From Trema orientale (taxonomy: Eukaryota; Streptophyta; Magnoliopsida; Rosales; Cannabaceae), in contig JXTC01000024.1 of the NCBI GenBank assembly GCA_002914845.1, positions 674,347 to 738,346 of the forward strand: a stretch of 64,000 bases of DNA, read 5' to 3'. The translations under genes were made by a program, and so were the position numbers. The notes beneath the pieces were generated by a model. It saw only the letters and a list, made by a program, of their open reading frames with translations, did not search any database and was not told where the DNA came from. The first letter of the stretch is position 1. Each line of letters opens with the position of its first letter. Below are positions 50,099 through 61,829 of the stretch, in pieces.

Positions 50099-50514
50099 CT
50101 AAGAAACAGAGGACTTGTGGCCAATCACCTGAGCAAACTATCTTTAATATTGTAAATCCCTCTTTATAACTTGTATTAGTATAAAGGCTTATTTGCACCA
50201 TCAGTCCAAAATTTTATACCTATTTGGCAGATAATTAGTCTCGATCTTTTGTTTGGTGCCCCTAATGTTTAAGAACTTTGGCATTTTGGTCTCTATCATC
50301 AGAAAACTTTAATATTTTGTTACATTCAATTTAGTTGGTCTTTGTAATGGGATTGGGCCTTTTAACTTGGGCCTTCTTTCATGATAACAGCTCTTTTTTA
50401 AAAAAAAAATTAAAAAAATAGTTTTATAGCAATTTTTGTTTAAGAAAAATTGACAATAACTACTATTAATCTAATACATATTCTCAAAAATGCCAGAATT
50501 ACCTCTCAGTGCAT

Positions 50515-50835
50515 AAAACTTAATTTCACTTTTAATCACAACTATTTTGTGATGAAAAGAATATTATCACGATTCTGGTGTCACTTAAAAGTCTGTGGTT
50601 AAAAGTTTTAATCACAAAACATACAATTTGTTGTAACTATGTATACTATTAGTCACAACTAATTTTGTTACTATAAATAAAAGATTGTAACATAAGGTAC
50701 ATTAATGACAACTTGTGATTAAATATTGTCTTTTAGTCACAAGAAATGTTTCAATTGTATTGAATGTCACTTTTAGTCATAATGTTTTTTTTTTTTTATT
50801 TTGATTAAAAAGTTGTCACTAAACAGTGATAGACT
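50515..50835. mobile_element. CACTA-like element relic, same family as 14903
   Basis: TTTTAATCACAACTATTTTG, AAAGTTTTAATCACAAAAC, CAATTTGTTGTAACTA and TCTTTTAGTCACAAGAAA follow in the same order as in 14903-15275. The terminal CACTA motifs have been lost. Confidence 0.6.
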
Positions 50836-52526
50836 TAATTAGGTCCTAAAAACTTTACTAATCCAGGCCTAATGTGTAATGTTTTAGGCTTTATAATTAG
50901 CTATTTTGCGCTTAATATGTTAGACTATAGTACAATTCTTATTTTTAACCTATGCATATATATATATATATGTATACTTCAGATATAAGTAATAAATAAT
51001 CCCTCCAGAAAAAAATGTTATAAACAAGAACATTTTTCTTAAAGGAAACCCATCAACTTCCCTATATATATGATAAGGCAAATTTAAGCAATCATTTAAT
51101 AAATATATGTAATATGGGTTCGTTCGATTTTTTTTTTTTTTTTTTATGGGGGGAATTTTCAAACCAATTACGGCCACCATGGAAATCGATTGTTGTTATT
51201 TTTGGATTGATTTGGTTTGGACCTTCATCAGTTCGGACCTTCATCAGTTTGGTAGACCGACTGAACACCTTAAAACCTACTCTCCGATAACCCTGCTCTT
51301 TTATTTTTAGAGCAATATTGTGCAGCTCTTTTAGAATTCAAAATGGTATTTTGGATTCAATGTAAGAGCATATATACTGACGTCAATTTCTTAAGCTTTA
51401 TTTTTAATTTCTGATGAGTTCTAATTTTCTTTGCGATGTAAGTTAACAGTTTCCTATATACAACATTTTCAGCGAAAGAGGTAGAATTTATATACATGTA
51501 CATACATAGACTTTAGTAATATTTGCAACCAATTTAAGTCAATTTTCGTACAAAAAAATGATCTGTCATTCTCATTGACGAATGTCTTCCCTTTTTGTAT
51601 CGGAAGATCATAAAAATATGCCTTCCTTAACTCTGCAACAAGCCACATTACAATCTCAAATTGTAAAGAAGTCAATCATAATTTTACAAGATCAGTTAGA
51701 CATTGTGATGCGAAAGTACCATACAAGAGGCTACTCAATAAAAAAAATTTTTAAAAAAAATGTCACTACGGAATACTTAATTAAAAATTACTTCTTTTCT
51801 TTTTTGTTTTTTTTTTTTTTTTAAACTGGGACTTTCCATGTGCTGTGTTATTAAATTTCATGAACATATATACCTTTACATCAGCCCGGAAAAATAATTA
51901 ATAAGATCAACACTTTCACAAACGAGGAATAAAAAGTTCAAAACCATAAAAATGAGAATCGATCGAGATACTAGTGACTATAACAATAATATTATGATCA
52001 TCACTCATCTACGCATATAGAAATTTTCAATGCCAAGAACCAATAGACACATGATATATAGAAGACAAATATACAATTTTCCGCGCAGAGACTAAACGGA
52101 AATTATTAAATTCCGAAAACCAGCGACATATATTCTTACCTTCATTTTAAGATATAAAAGTTGTATGTCCCTAGTAGAGCAAATAGAAGTAATCAGTCTG
52201 CAATGGCTATCTATTGGATCAATATCATCGTAGCAGAAGAAACAGAATAAGAACATTTAAAACAAAAATTCTTAACAGAAATAAAACGCACATAATAACA
52301 AAATAAGAAAATAGGGTGAGAATATAAGGCATCATTGCAATTTGAGTATATCCCAACTAGGTTGGCACATACTCAAACTACCAATCATCTGCCCTCTTTT
52401 AACCCTAACTTTCTATTAAAATATTGTTTTTTGTACAGTTAGGTCAAGAACTAAAACAAATTTACAAACCAAGAACATAAATAAAAGTCTGACAATCAAA
52501 CCCTAGACACTAACAATAAAAAAATT
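50836..52526. other. Intergenic, 3' side of PP2C gene 1
   Basis: AT-rich; contains a tandem TTCGGACCTTCATCAGTT duplication at 51220-51250. 52330-52526 is the presumed 3' UTR/terminator region of the phosphatase gene (minus). No further gene seen. Confidence 0.4.
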
Positions 52527-53318
52527 TTAACTGACGTCCACGATCTGACCAACTATAACTGTAATATCATCAATCTTGCCTCCTTTGTGATACTTTCCGG
52601 CCTTTTTAGCTGCTTCCGAGAATGGACTATTAGTGTACTTGTCAAAAGAGTTATACAAGGAGAGTTGTGCTATCAAAACAGCCAACTCCTTGGGTTGAAT
52701 CCCTCCCTTCGTCTTCGACTCTCCCTTTAAAACCTCCTCTATTTCACGACCAAACATGTTATCCAGAAGCCCGTCGGTTCCCAAAACTATAACATCTCCG
52801 GCCACCACCGCGATCTTTAGCTCCCTCGCGCAATCGGGACCGTCCGATTCCTCGCTGTTGCCCAGCTGGTAGGGGCAGTTGAACCTCCTCTGCTGAATCG
52901 GCGATCGGTAGATGAACTTGTTGTTCCTGAACAACATGAAGCCGCTGTCTCCGACATTCGCGGCGTGCAATATGCCATCGCTGTGGGCCAGAATGCAGGC
53001 GGTGGAAGAGCCCTGAAGGTCGGTGTTGGCCAAGAAAGCCTCTTGCAAAACCCTCTTAGGGTTAACTGCCCTTCCGGAAGATACTTTATTGTGGACGGTA
53101 AAGAGAGCGTTGAGCATGAGCTCTCGGGCATACTCCCCTGCGTCGATGCCATGCTTGGCCCAGCCGCCAACGCCATCCGCCACGCCGATCGTCTGCTGGT
53201 CGGTGCTGATGAAGTGGGCATCATCTCCCTCAGGCTTGCTCTCGTCGTCTTTTGGTATGTAGCAATGTCCACAAACCATCTTCAGATGAGGGTCTTTTGA
53301 TAGTCGTTGCTTCTTCAT
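52527..53318 (-). CDS. PPTC7-like protein phosphatase 2C, gene 1 (263 aa)
   Basis: Mn/Mg-dependent Ser/Thr phosphatase of the short PP2C group that includes PPTC7, the plant PP2C55/PP2C80 type and BIPP2C1. One uninterrupted exon. Motifs in order: GDDAHF (31-36), GVADGVGGWA (45-54; metal-binding Asp), GSSTAC (103-108), AANVGDSGFM (119-128), GTDGLLDN (180-187), and KIDDITVIVG (248-257). Length matches the bare catalytic domain with a very short N-terminus (MKKQRLSKDPHLKM), so no obvious organelle transit peptide. Tandem paralogue of gene 2, 2.8 kb away on the same strand. No intron is visible, which suggests an ancestral retrocopy or an intron-poor lineage (inference). Confidence 0.9.
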   Translation of the reverse strand: MKKQRLSKDPHLKMVCGHCYIPKDDESKPEGDDAHFISTDQQTIGVADGVGGWAKHGIDAGEYARELMLNALFTVHNKVSSGRAVNPKRVLQEAFLANTDLQGSSTACILAHSDGILHAANVGDSGFMLFRNNKFIYRSPIQQRRFNCPYQLGNSEESDGPDCARELKIAVVAGDVIVLGTDGLLDNMFGREIEEVLKGESKTKGGIQPKELAVLIAQLSLYNSFDKYTNSPFSEAAKKAGKYHKGGKIDDITVIVGQIVDVS

Positions 53319-54506
53319 AATGGATCACACGTACACAATAGTTAATTAGTATAGTAAATGTGAATTGTTCGATGTAAATAACTGAAGAACTGATATATAT
53401 ATTTTCATATGAACGAATTAATTGACGTCATTATTTATTTGGTTTCCCTTTTTAAAATGTTTATATAATTAAAGTGCTAATGTATCTATTACGTGCGCTT
53501 CTCAATTTGTTGTTAGAAAAAAGGAAAGTGCCGAAGTCGGTTTTGATTTGGATTTTTTCACGGGTTAATAGTTTATATTCCTTGTTAAAGTTGAATTAAT
53601 GCCATAAAAAATCGAAAAAAGGGACAAAATAGTAATATATATATATATTGACTTTATATAGTACCATCTTTTCGGGTTATGCCGTTATGGTCTTCAGATT
53701 ATCAGATATATACCGATGCTTCATCATGATGGGACTATGGGACAGAATAATTATGTGAATATCGGATGCCGACTGGAGCTAGCCTAGGGTAAGGATTAAG
53801 TATTAGGAATATGCATGAGTTTTTTTTTTTTTTTTATATATATATAATAGGTGGAAATTATTAGTTAAGTTCTTTTTTTTTTTTCCAAAAAATATGAATT
53901 TTGAATATATATATATGCCGAATTAGTCAAACTTAAATTACCATTGTATTTTATATCTTTAGATATATATATATATATTGTACCTACACATAATATTTTG
54001 GTAATGAAGTAAAATAATACTGATTAATTCCTTCTTTGTGCGTCGATAGGTCCAAGAATAGAAAAACCATGATATTCACTTCAAATTTTTGCGATCTGCA
54101 ACAATAATAATGAATTTCCAATATATTCTCTGTGGGAACTAAATAAGATTCACAAAGCATTGAAAATAAGTATTATTGATTTATGCATTAACATTATATT
54201 CATCATCTGCAAACATAGATTTCAAGATAATAAAAAAAAAATTAAGCCTCACTAATAAGTAGGTTTTCCAAGAAAAGACCTTAGAGAGAGGACAGGTCGA
54301 AAAATAGAATCCAACATATTTGTAAAGATTGTAATCGCAAGAATTTATCACGTGAAATATGAGATAAACCTGAAGAAATTTAACCACTTGATCACGAAGC
54401 AGAAACCCAAAACCCACTTTTCTCGCTATCTTAATTTTTCTCTTTTCTTCTCTTGTTGTTACTCCACTCCAACCTGCTATATACTCACACTATGGCTGAT
54501 TCTTGT

Positions 54507-54544
<38 letters not shown>

Positions 54545-56117
54545 CCTTTTGGTTTAATGAAGCAACTTTGGGCAAACGCCCAATTCACTCAGTTCAGCCC
54601 ACAATATGTGAAGCAGACCCAACATGCCTAAGAGTAGGTATTCAAGGTAGCTAGGGTTAGATCTTCATACTATCATACTTCTCCCACGGTGAGAACTTTT
54701 GTATAAGCGAGATTAATTTTAATTAGTTTTAGTTCTAGATTTTTCATTTTAAAAAACTCAAATTGCTATTTCCATTTAACCAAATTGATATAGCTTTGGT
54801 AAATACGAAATAAGCTTTTCTGTGAGGAAAATCTTTTGCAATACTAATGATTGTAATTTTTCTGGATATAAAGAGTTTTTATGATCTAAAACTCCTGAAA
54901 AACACGAGTTTCCTTTTTTTTCACTGATGTTTCCCGATTCTTAGTTTTCTTTTTTAGTCAATCAAAATTTCTACATTTATTTCCCTCAAAAAAAAAAAAA
55001 TTGCTACATTGATTATTTGTATATAAAGGTTGAAATAGAAAATTTATTTTATTTAGTTTCTCACTTAGAGTACGTACTTGATTATTTTATATATTTTCAT
55101 TTCCACCTTATAACCAATTTAACCTTGAATATTTGAGCCTTTAAACAAGAAGAAAGAAAATATGGATATATTTTCTAAAAAGTTGAAACTTCGTTTTAAG
55201 ATCACGAGGAAACGAAAAGGCAAAGTGATTCAAATGAAAAAAATAAAAAAAGAAGTATTTCAATCAATTAACTTGTAACATCAAATATACCTTTCAACTA
55301 CATCCATCAAGAATCACAAGAAAGCTCTACAAACTTCAAAAAAAACTTAACGTAATAGAAGAACTAAAATGCCAAATATATGGTTTGATTACTTCATCAT
55401 GAATAATAATTAATAATTAGTCCAATTAGCAATTATAACCTGGAAAACAAACCCAAAACATTATATGGTATCACGGAAGCAAAGATATTTGGATGAAAAA
55501 TGAGAACGTACGCATGTACAATTAAACAGTAATAATACGACACAAAGAATAACTGGACAATAAGCTTTATCGCCCACATGCTCCAAAGAATCATGGTTGA
55601 CGAATAATGACACAACATATATTATAATTACATATTTGTTTTTTTTTCGATCTAGAACATTAGAATTCAAGATTTTCAATTCAATCCCCAGAAGAACATA
55701 AACCCTAAATCTCTAACTTAAATTGAAGATTAGTGCGCATGATAATAAATAACAAAGTTTACAATTAAAAGAATTACCAAGATCGATGCGCCTTCTTATA
55801 GAGTAGAGCGTAATATCAACCTTTTTTTTTTAAAGAAAAATAGCAATAACTATGCAAATATTAATAAGAGTCACTAGGATAACAATATTAATAAACTCAA
55901 ATATAATAAATATATAACGTAAAACGATTTTACGTCTCAAAAGATTAAAGTACCAAGAAAGTATCAGAACATAGAACTAATTAGGTATATACAATAGTAC
56001 TTATTAATTTCCATGGAGTTTTACATGTAATCAATTAAATGAGCAAATTGAACTACTATAATGACAAATATGTTTTCAAGCCAGACGAGGATCATATTTT
56101 CATGTACTTGTGACCAA
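53319..56117. other. Between the two PP2C genes
   Basis: Promoter of gene 1 (right of 53318) and 3' side of gene 2. Several poly-T and TATATATA runs. A promoter-like CT-rich stretch is at 54420-54540. The open frame at 54493 (MADSCPPSLS..) owes its length to the CT repeat. No gene. Confidence 0.4.
54512..54541. repeat. (CT)n microsatellite
   Basis: About 15 uninterrupted CT units between TTGTCCTCC and TGTTCCTTTT. Confidence 0.9.
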
Positions 56118-57056
56118 CTACGACGAGGAGAGTGCTGACATCCTCCAACTAGAGTCGTTAACAATGTGACCTACGACCACAGTGATATCATCCATCTTTC
56201 CTCCTTTATGCTTCTTCTCAGCCAATGTACAAGCTATTGCAAAAGGAGTCATACAATACTTGTCCAAAGACTTATAATAAGCAGTTTCAGCTATTTGATA
56301 AGCCAAATCTTCGTACTTATTAGCACTGTCTTTGTTCTCTTTTAATAATTTATGATATTCTTTTTGAATAATCTCTTCTATCTCCCACTCAAACAGATTG
56401 TCCAGCAACCCATCACTTCCCATCACCACAATATCTCCCGCAATAACCCGGAACTCCATCTCCACAGCGCACTCGGGGCGGTCGCTTTTCTGGCCGTGCC
56501 CGAGTTGAAACGGACAGTTGAATCGTCGTTGCTGAGTCGGCGACTTGTACACCACTTTTCCCTCCCTCAACACCATGAACCCGCTGTCTCCCACGTTGGC
56601 AGCGCGCAAAACCCCGTCGTTGTGTGTCATGACGCATGCCGTAGATGAACCTTGACGCTTGGTGTTGGAGAAGGCCTCTTCAATAACCCTTTTCGGATGG
56701 ATCACTGACGATTCTTTCTTGACGCAATCCAAAGAGTTGTGCATGAGTTCGCGGGCGTATTCGCCGGCATCGACGCCTTGACTGGCCCATCCACCAACCC
56801 CGTCAGCCACTCCAATTGTCTGCTGGTCGGGGGAGACGAAATGGGCGTCTTCACCGAGAGGCTTGAGCTTGTGACCCTTTGGAATGTAGTACGGGGCAGA
56901 ACGCATTCTCAGATTCTTTTTCTTCAAAAGAAACTTCAGAGATTTGGGTTCTGATGATTCGGGTTCTTTTGACTTTAGTATCAGCTTCACCTTCATTCTT
57001 ACAGACTGAGAACTAAGAAAAGCTAAACCTAAATCTAAACCAAGAATACTCCTCAA
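56118..57056 (-). CDS. PPTC7-like protein phosphatase 2C, gene 2 (312 aa)
   Basis: Same subfamily as gene 1. One exon with GEDAHF (68-73), GVADGVGGWA (82-91), GSSTAC (136-141), AANVGDSGFM (152-161), GSDGLLDN (213-220) and KMDDITVVVG (287-296). It is longer at both ends: about 37 extra N-terminal residues, including hydrophobic LGLDLGLAFLSS and a Lys/Ser-rich run, and a C-terminal tail after IVNDSS. It also has a Lys/Glu-rich insertion (EYHKLLKENKDSANKYED) after the GSDG motif. The start could instead be Met21 (MKVKLILKSK) or Met51; the first ATG is kept because the frame is open. Catalytic residues look intact. Confidence 0.88.
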   Translation of the reverse strand: MRSILGLDLGLAFLSSQSVRMKVKLILKSKEPESSEPKSLKFLLKKKNLRMRSAPYYIPKGHKLKPLGEDAHFVSPDQQTIGVADGVGGWASQGVDAGEYARELMHNSLDCVKKESSVIHPKRVIEEAFSNTKRQGSSTACVMTHNDGVLRAANVGDSGFMVLREGKVVYKSPTQQRRFNCPFQLGHGQKSDRPECAVEMEFRVIAGDIVVMGSDGLLDNLFEWEIEEIIQKEYHKLLKENKDSANKYEDLAYQIAETAYYKSLDKYCMTPFAIACTLAEKKHKGGKMDDITVVVGHIVNDSSWRMSALSSS

Positions 57057-57736
57057 GCAACCAAATATACGAAATCATATGATCTAACGCGGAAATCATA
57101 TGAAACATGTTTCGTTACGATTTTAAATATTCATATGTAACCGACTTCAATAGGAACCGCTATAATGCTACTAAAATGATATATACTCATAAGCTTTTCA
57201 CGCGTTCTCATTTTTTTCAGAAATATATCAAGATGAAAATACAAAAACACATGAATACACAATACACACGTTAATACTTCATATCTTTTTTTATGCATGA
57301 GTATCTACATATATATGTAGGTACCTAATGAATTGTATAACTAGAACTTTCTCTCCCTTTCAAGTTTTTTACGTCTTTATTTTACTTTGCATGTCATTTT
57401 AAAAATTCTTTAATCCTATATGCTTCAAAATACCATAACTAATTTAGATTTTCATGAATTATATAATTTTTAATTACAATTGATCTAATTCAATAAAGTG
57501 AAAATATATGAAAACACATTATCCCGTAAAAAAATGTTATATATACGTAATAAAGACAAAAAATAATTTAGCTAAAATAATTTTCTTAATTTATGCTCCC
57601 ACCAACTAGAAAATTCTGCTTATTAGGAAGGCAAATAATTTGTAAAATATGATTATAATTTTTAAATGAATATATATAGGATTCACTAGAGATGCTATTG
57701 AACTAACTGGAAAACGCATAACAAGGCTGGTAACCA

Positions 57737-58102
57737 AACTACAAAAAAACTTTGGCAAAAATTGTGACTAAAAGTGAAAAATTCATAACTAAAAAGATGT
57801 CATTATCTTTAAGTATCGTGATTAAAAGGTCCGCACACAGCTAAAAGTTTTATTTACAAAAACAATAATTTGTTGTGAAGTTTTATTTATAAAAACGACA
57901 ATTTGTTGTGACTAAATGTATTTTTAGTCATAACAAATTTCATTAATATAAACAAAAGGTTGTGATTAAAAATTAGTGATAATTTGTGAATAAATGTCAA
58001 CTTTTAGACATAAAACTGTATTAGACTAAATGTCACTTTAAGTCGCACAAAAATTTGTTGTGACTAAAAATTTTGTCATTGAATGTTAATTTTTTTGCAA
58101 TG
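57737..58102. mobile_element. CACTA-like element relic with CCA target duplication
   Basis: Left end AACTACAAAAAAACTT and right end TTTTTTTGCAATG (complement CATTGCAAAAAAA) are mutated CACTACAAAAAAA-type termini. CCA flanks both ends (57734-57736, 58103-58105). The interior repeats of TTGTGACTAAA and TTTTAGTCA match 14903-15275. Confidence 0.65.
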
Positions 58103-58352
58103 CCACATACATTGCTAGTTGAGAAGAGTGACGTGCATATGACCTTGTGTGGTTTTACAGAGTTTCGTAAAAATATAATCGTTTTCATATTTTTCTTAAG
58201 GGTTATGTCCCTAATGTCTCACCAATTATTGCAACGCCATTATTCATCAAGACAGTACGATAATCTTTGACATTATTGCAACGCCATTTGCTTTCTATTA
58301 AAAATATCAAAATTTAAAGGGTATATGGTTAAACTCATGAGCAAAAGTGGGG

Positions 58353-58626
58353 GTTAAGTAGACAACTACCACTTTTTTCAAATGTTTAACTAAATTTATC
58401 ACTACTATTAGATTCTACCACTTTTGGGAGGGAATTAGTCAAGAATCTATCAAGAATTCATCAAGAATCCATCAAGAATCTGTCAAGATTATAACTGACA
58501 TCAAGAATCTGTCAAGAATCCGTCAAGATCGTCAAGAATTCGTCAAGAATTCATCAAGAATTCATTTAAAAAAGTGGTATGGTGGTAGATTTAATTAATG
58601 AGGAAAAAAAAGTGGTATTCACCTAA
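58353..58626. mobile_element. MITE-like element with TCAAGAATC minisatellite, copy 1
   Basis: Left end TTAAGTAGACAACTACCACTTTTTT, right end AAAAAAAAGTGGTATTCACCTAA, an imperfect terminal inverted repeat. Sub-terminal GGTATGGTGGTAGATTTAAT is also inverted relative to the left side. Inside (about 58438-58565) are roughly a dozen units of TCAAGAATC(C/T)(G/A)T. Confidence 0.65.
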
Positions 58627-61165
58627 TTTTTTCCAAAAGTGGTGCAAAAACTATACCGCATGGGCCCAAAAGTGAAATTAACCATTGTTTCTATTTCTTT
58701 AAATAAAAAAAAATTGAAAATCTCAAAATAACTTATGTCATCATAATATTGTTTCAAAAATATGATTTGACAGAACTAAGTAGTGCTTTGAAAAAATAAA
58801 ATAAATAAAATAAATGAAAAAACTTATTTTTAGGGAATTATATTGTATTGTAATAAAATAAGATTGATCAAATGTTTAAAATTTAGAGGGGAAAAAAACA
58901 GTTAATTTGAAAAATAAAATGTGTTATGGTCTTCATACTATTTTCATTTACATTATAACTTTCACAACTTTGATACTAGAATGTATAAATATATTTCAAG
59001 ATTTATGCCATTTAAATTATATATATATATGAACAAAAGGGCTAGCTGTAGTAAAACCATAGCAAAGTTTATGGTAAGGTATTATCTAAGTTAAAAATTT
59101 GAAAACCAAAATGGTACAACCACTATAATTTGAGAGCATTGGTGAAATTAACCATTTACTTAATTAAAAACTATTCATTTCATTTTATGAAGTCATATAT
59201 TAATGCGTCTCAGCTCATTGTTCTATACTAGTTATGTAGGATACTGATTGCATGAAAAAAAAAAAAAAAAAAAAGACCTTGCATCTACGGGGACAAATCC
59301 TTGTGGGGTAAAGTGGAGGCCTCATAGTTTTCAATATATATATATAGGACTCATATGCACCATTTTTTTTTTTTTATAGTGGGAGGGATCCTACTTATAG
59401 TTTACTACTTTTTAAATATATATCACCTGAAAAATAAGTTATCACGATTCAACTGGTAAATTAAAACTTATTATAAATAGATTGAATACAATTCACCACT
59501 TATGTGGTGACAAATCATATATATATACCACATCAAGTGGTGTTGAAAAGGTGAAATATGAGATGGGATATTTAGCATTTTTTTTCTATTTTTTTCTGTT
59601 GAGGAATGCTAGCAACACTCTCTTTTGTACTCTCTTAATCTCACTGCTTGACACCGGGATTCCATTATGATTTGTTACATTATTAAAATATTAAATTGGA
59701 TACTAGAATTCACGTATTAACAGTGAGACTGGAGAGTGTAAAAGAGAGTGAGAAAGAGAGTGAGAAAGAGAGTGCATTTAACATTTCTCTTTTCTGTTTG
59801 TAGTTATTCATGTTTCTTAGTATCATCTCAATTAATATATTTGAGTCAGTTGTTTTTTGTTTCCCCTTTCTCAAAACTTAGCCTCCAATGGGGGTATCTT
59901 TTCCTTTTTCTATCTTAATTTGTTTCATGAATTTTTTATGTTTACTTATTTTTATAAAAATCCTATATGTTCCCCAAGATTATTGACCTCGACCAACAAC
60001 AATTAACAAAATAAGATGATTAGAATGTCATGATTGGAATTTATTATGAGCAAATAAAGTTCAAGAAAATATGTTTTATGATGATTACTTGTACGTAAAC
60101 TTATCACTTCTTTTATACGGATATATTAGCTTTGATGCTCATATTTCAATTCCTTTTCTCCTTTTTTTTTTGATTCTCTGTTGAAACATTCTTATAGGAT
60201 TATCAAATTTTCTATTATAGCAAGTTTTTTCTTCTTATGTTTTCTACTTTTGTAATTTAATATTGCACAGTCACATGAATATTTCAAAAGAAAACCTCGT
60301 GTAGGGAAGAATTGTAATTGTTTTATATCTGTTATATATGCATTTAAGAGTTTATACTTCTTATGTGATTGTTTTTATTAAAAAATTTGCCTCATTATGT
60401 CCCTGATGCAATAAAATCTATTGATCACCACTGTGCATAAGGAACAGCTTGTAAGAATACACAATGTCGCACTATTAGACCAATGATCCAACTACTTTAC
60501 AAGGAGTTCTCCGACGTAAACTCCATGCATGAAAAGCTTTCTAAGCGGCCTGTAAGCTATTTTGATCACCTAATTAGCAGTAAACCTGCACACTCTACGA
60601 GTCTACGTAATGAAAATTCATATGGGATTACATATATGTGATATTTTTCGGAAAAATAATTTACTATCCAGTTGATCTTGTACTTTCGTTAAAATCACCC
60701 TTATGAGATGATTTTTGATTTGAATGAGTTCCACTCAAACTAGAATTGAATCCATTATTGTTATCAATTGCAGTCTTAACAAAATGGAGAATTTTCATGC
60801 TACTTTTATTTCTCACCAAATTAGAATTCTAACCGCCTTAAGCGAGCTAGAACATAGAGGAATTTTGATTTTATATGGTAAATTTTCCCAAAAAAAAAAA
60901 ATTAAATATCCCATATGGTCAAAACTTTTTGAAACTCCAAATATTTATTTAGAAAAATGTTATTTTGAGAAGTATTTAGACAAAATACAACTTTTTCCTA
61001 CTTTAAGGCTACTTGAGGTGATCAGTTCACCTAAAGTAACTTGAGTGGTTAAGCTTTGGAAAAGTCCAATTATTGGAGTTGATAATTTTAAATGTTTTAA
61101 AAGTGGTATTTTGCTAAATATATTTTTAACAATGATATTTCTTAATAAACACAGAATTTTAAGGG
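58627..61165. other. Intergenic, no gene seen
   Basis: AT-rich, containing the MITE at 59601. The open frame 60724-61044 has a plausible length but a low-complexity composition and no domain. Confidence 0.4.
59601..59795. mobile_element. MITE-like element with 45-bp GA/CT terminal inverted repeats
   Basis: Left GAGGAATGCTAGCAACACTC, then TCTTTTGTACTCTC...CTCACTG. The right arm CAGTGAGACTGGAGAGTGTA, then AAAGAGAGTGAGAAAGAGAG, then CATTTCTC is its complement with an added GAGAGTGA repeat. Confidence 0.6.
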
Positions 61166-61616
61166 TTAAGTAGACAATTACTACTTTTTTTAAATTTCTA
61201 ACTAAATTTACCACCACTATTAGATTCTACTACTTTTGGGAGAGAATTAGTCAAGAATCTGTCAAGAATTTATCAAGAATCTGTCAAGAATCCATCAAGA
61301 ATCTGTTAAGATTACCATCGACGTCAAAAATCTGTCAAGAATCCCCCAAGAATCTATCAAGATTGTCAAGAATCCGTCAAGAATTCATCAAGAACCTATC
61401 AAAATCGCAGCCGATGTCAAGAATCTATCAAGAATTTATCAAGATCGTCAAGAATTTGTTAAAAATTCATCAAGAATCCGTCAAGATCGCCACTGACATC
61501 AAGAATCGTTCAAGAATCCGTCAAGATCGTCAAGAATTCGTCAAGAATTCATTTAAAAAAAAGTGGTATGGTGGTAGATTTGAATAATAAGGAAAAAAAA
61601 AGTGACATACAGCTAA
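61166..61616. mobile_element. MITE-like element with TCAAGAATC minisatellite, copy 2 (expanded)
   Basis: Same ends as 58353-58626 (TTAAGTAGACAATTACTACT on the left, AAAAAGTGACATACAGCTAA on the right). The minisatellite block at 61248-61555 is about two and a half times longer than in copy 1, with higher-order punctuation by ATCGCCACTGACATCAAGAA-like segments. Confidence 0.65.
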
Positions 61617-61640
61617 GTTATTCGAATTTTAAAAACAAAA

Positions 61641-61820
61641 TAGCCCATCTGGGATTTTCTTTTTGTTTTTAGAACTTTGGCCCGCACTTTTGTAAGAAGC
61701 CCATATACAATTATAAGTACACGGAATTTTTAAAAAAAAAAAAAATAGCCCATCTAGGATTTTTTGTTTTTAGGACTTTGGGCCGCATTTTTGTAAGACG
61801 CCCATATACAATTATAAGTA
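61641..61820. repeat. Tandem duplication, two units of about 100 bp
   Basis: TAGCCCATCT(G/A)GGATTTT, TTTTTAG(A/G)ACTTTGG, TTTTGTAAGA(A/C)GCCCATA and TACAATTATAAGTA occur twice in line (61641-61719 and 61746-61820). Confidence 0.85.
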
Positions 61821-61829
61821 AATATCCCT

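Noticed and set aside
54352-54654. 100-codon frame with Ser/Leu repeats.
   Set aside because: Built on the (CT)n microsatellite, with unrelated sequence on either side.
61363-61587. 74-codon open frame of Gln/Lys/Ile-rich repeats.
   Set aside because: It is the translation of the TCAAGAATC minisatellite; the repeat has no stop in that frame, and the sister element lacks the frame.
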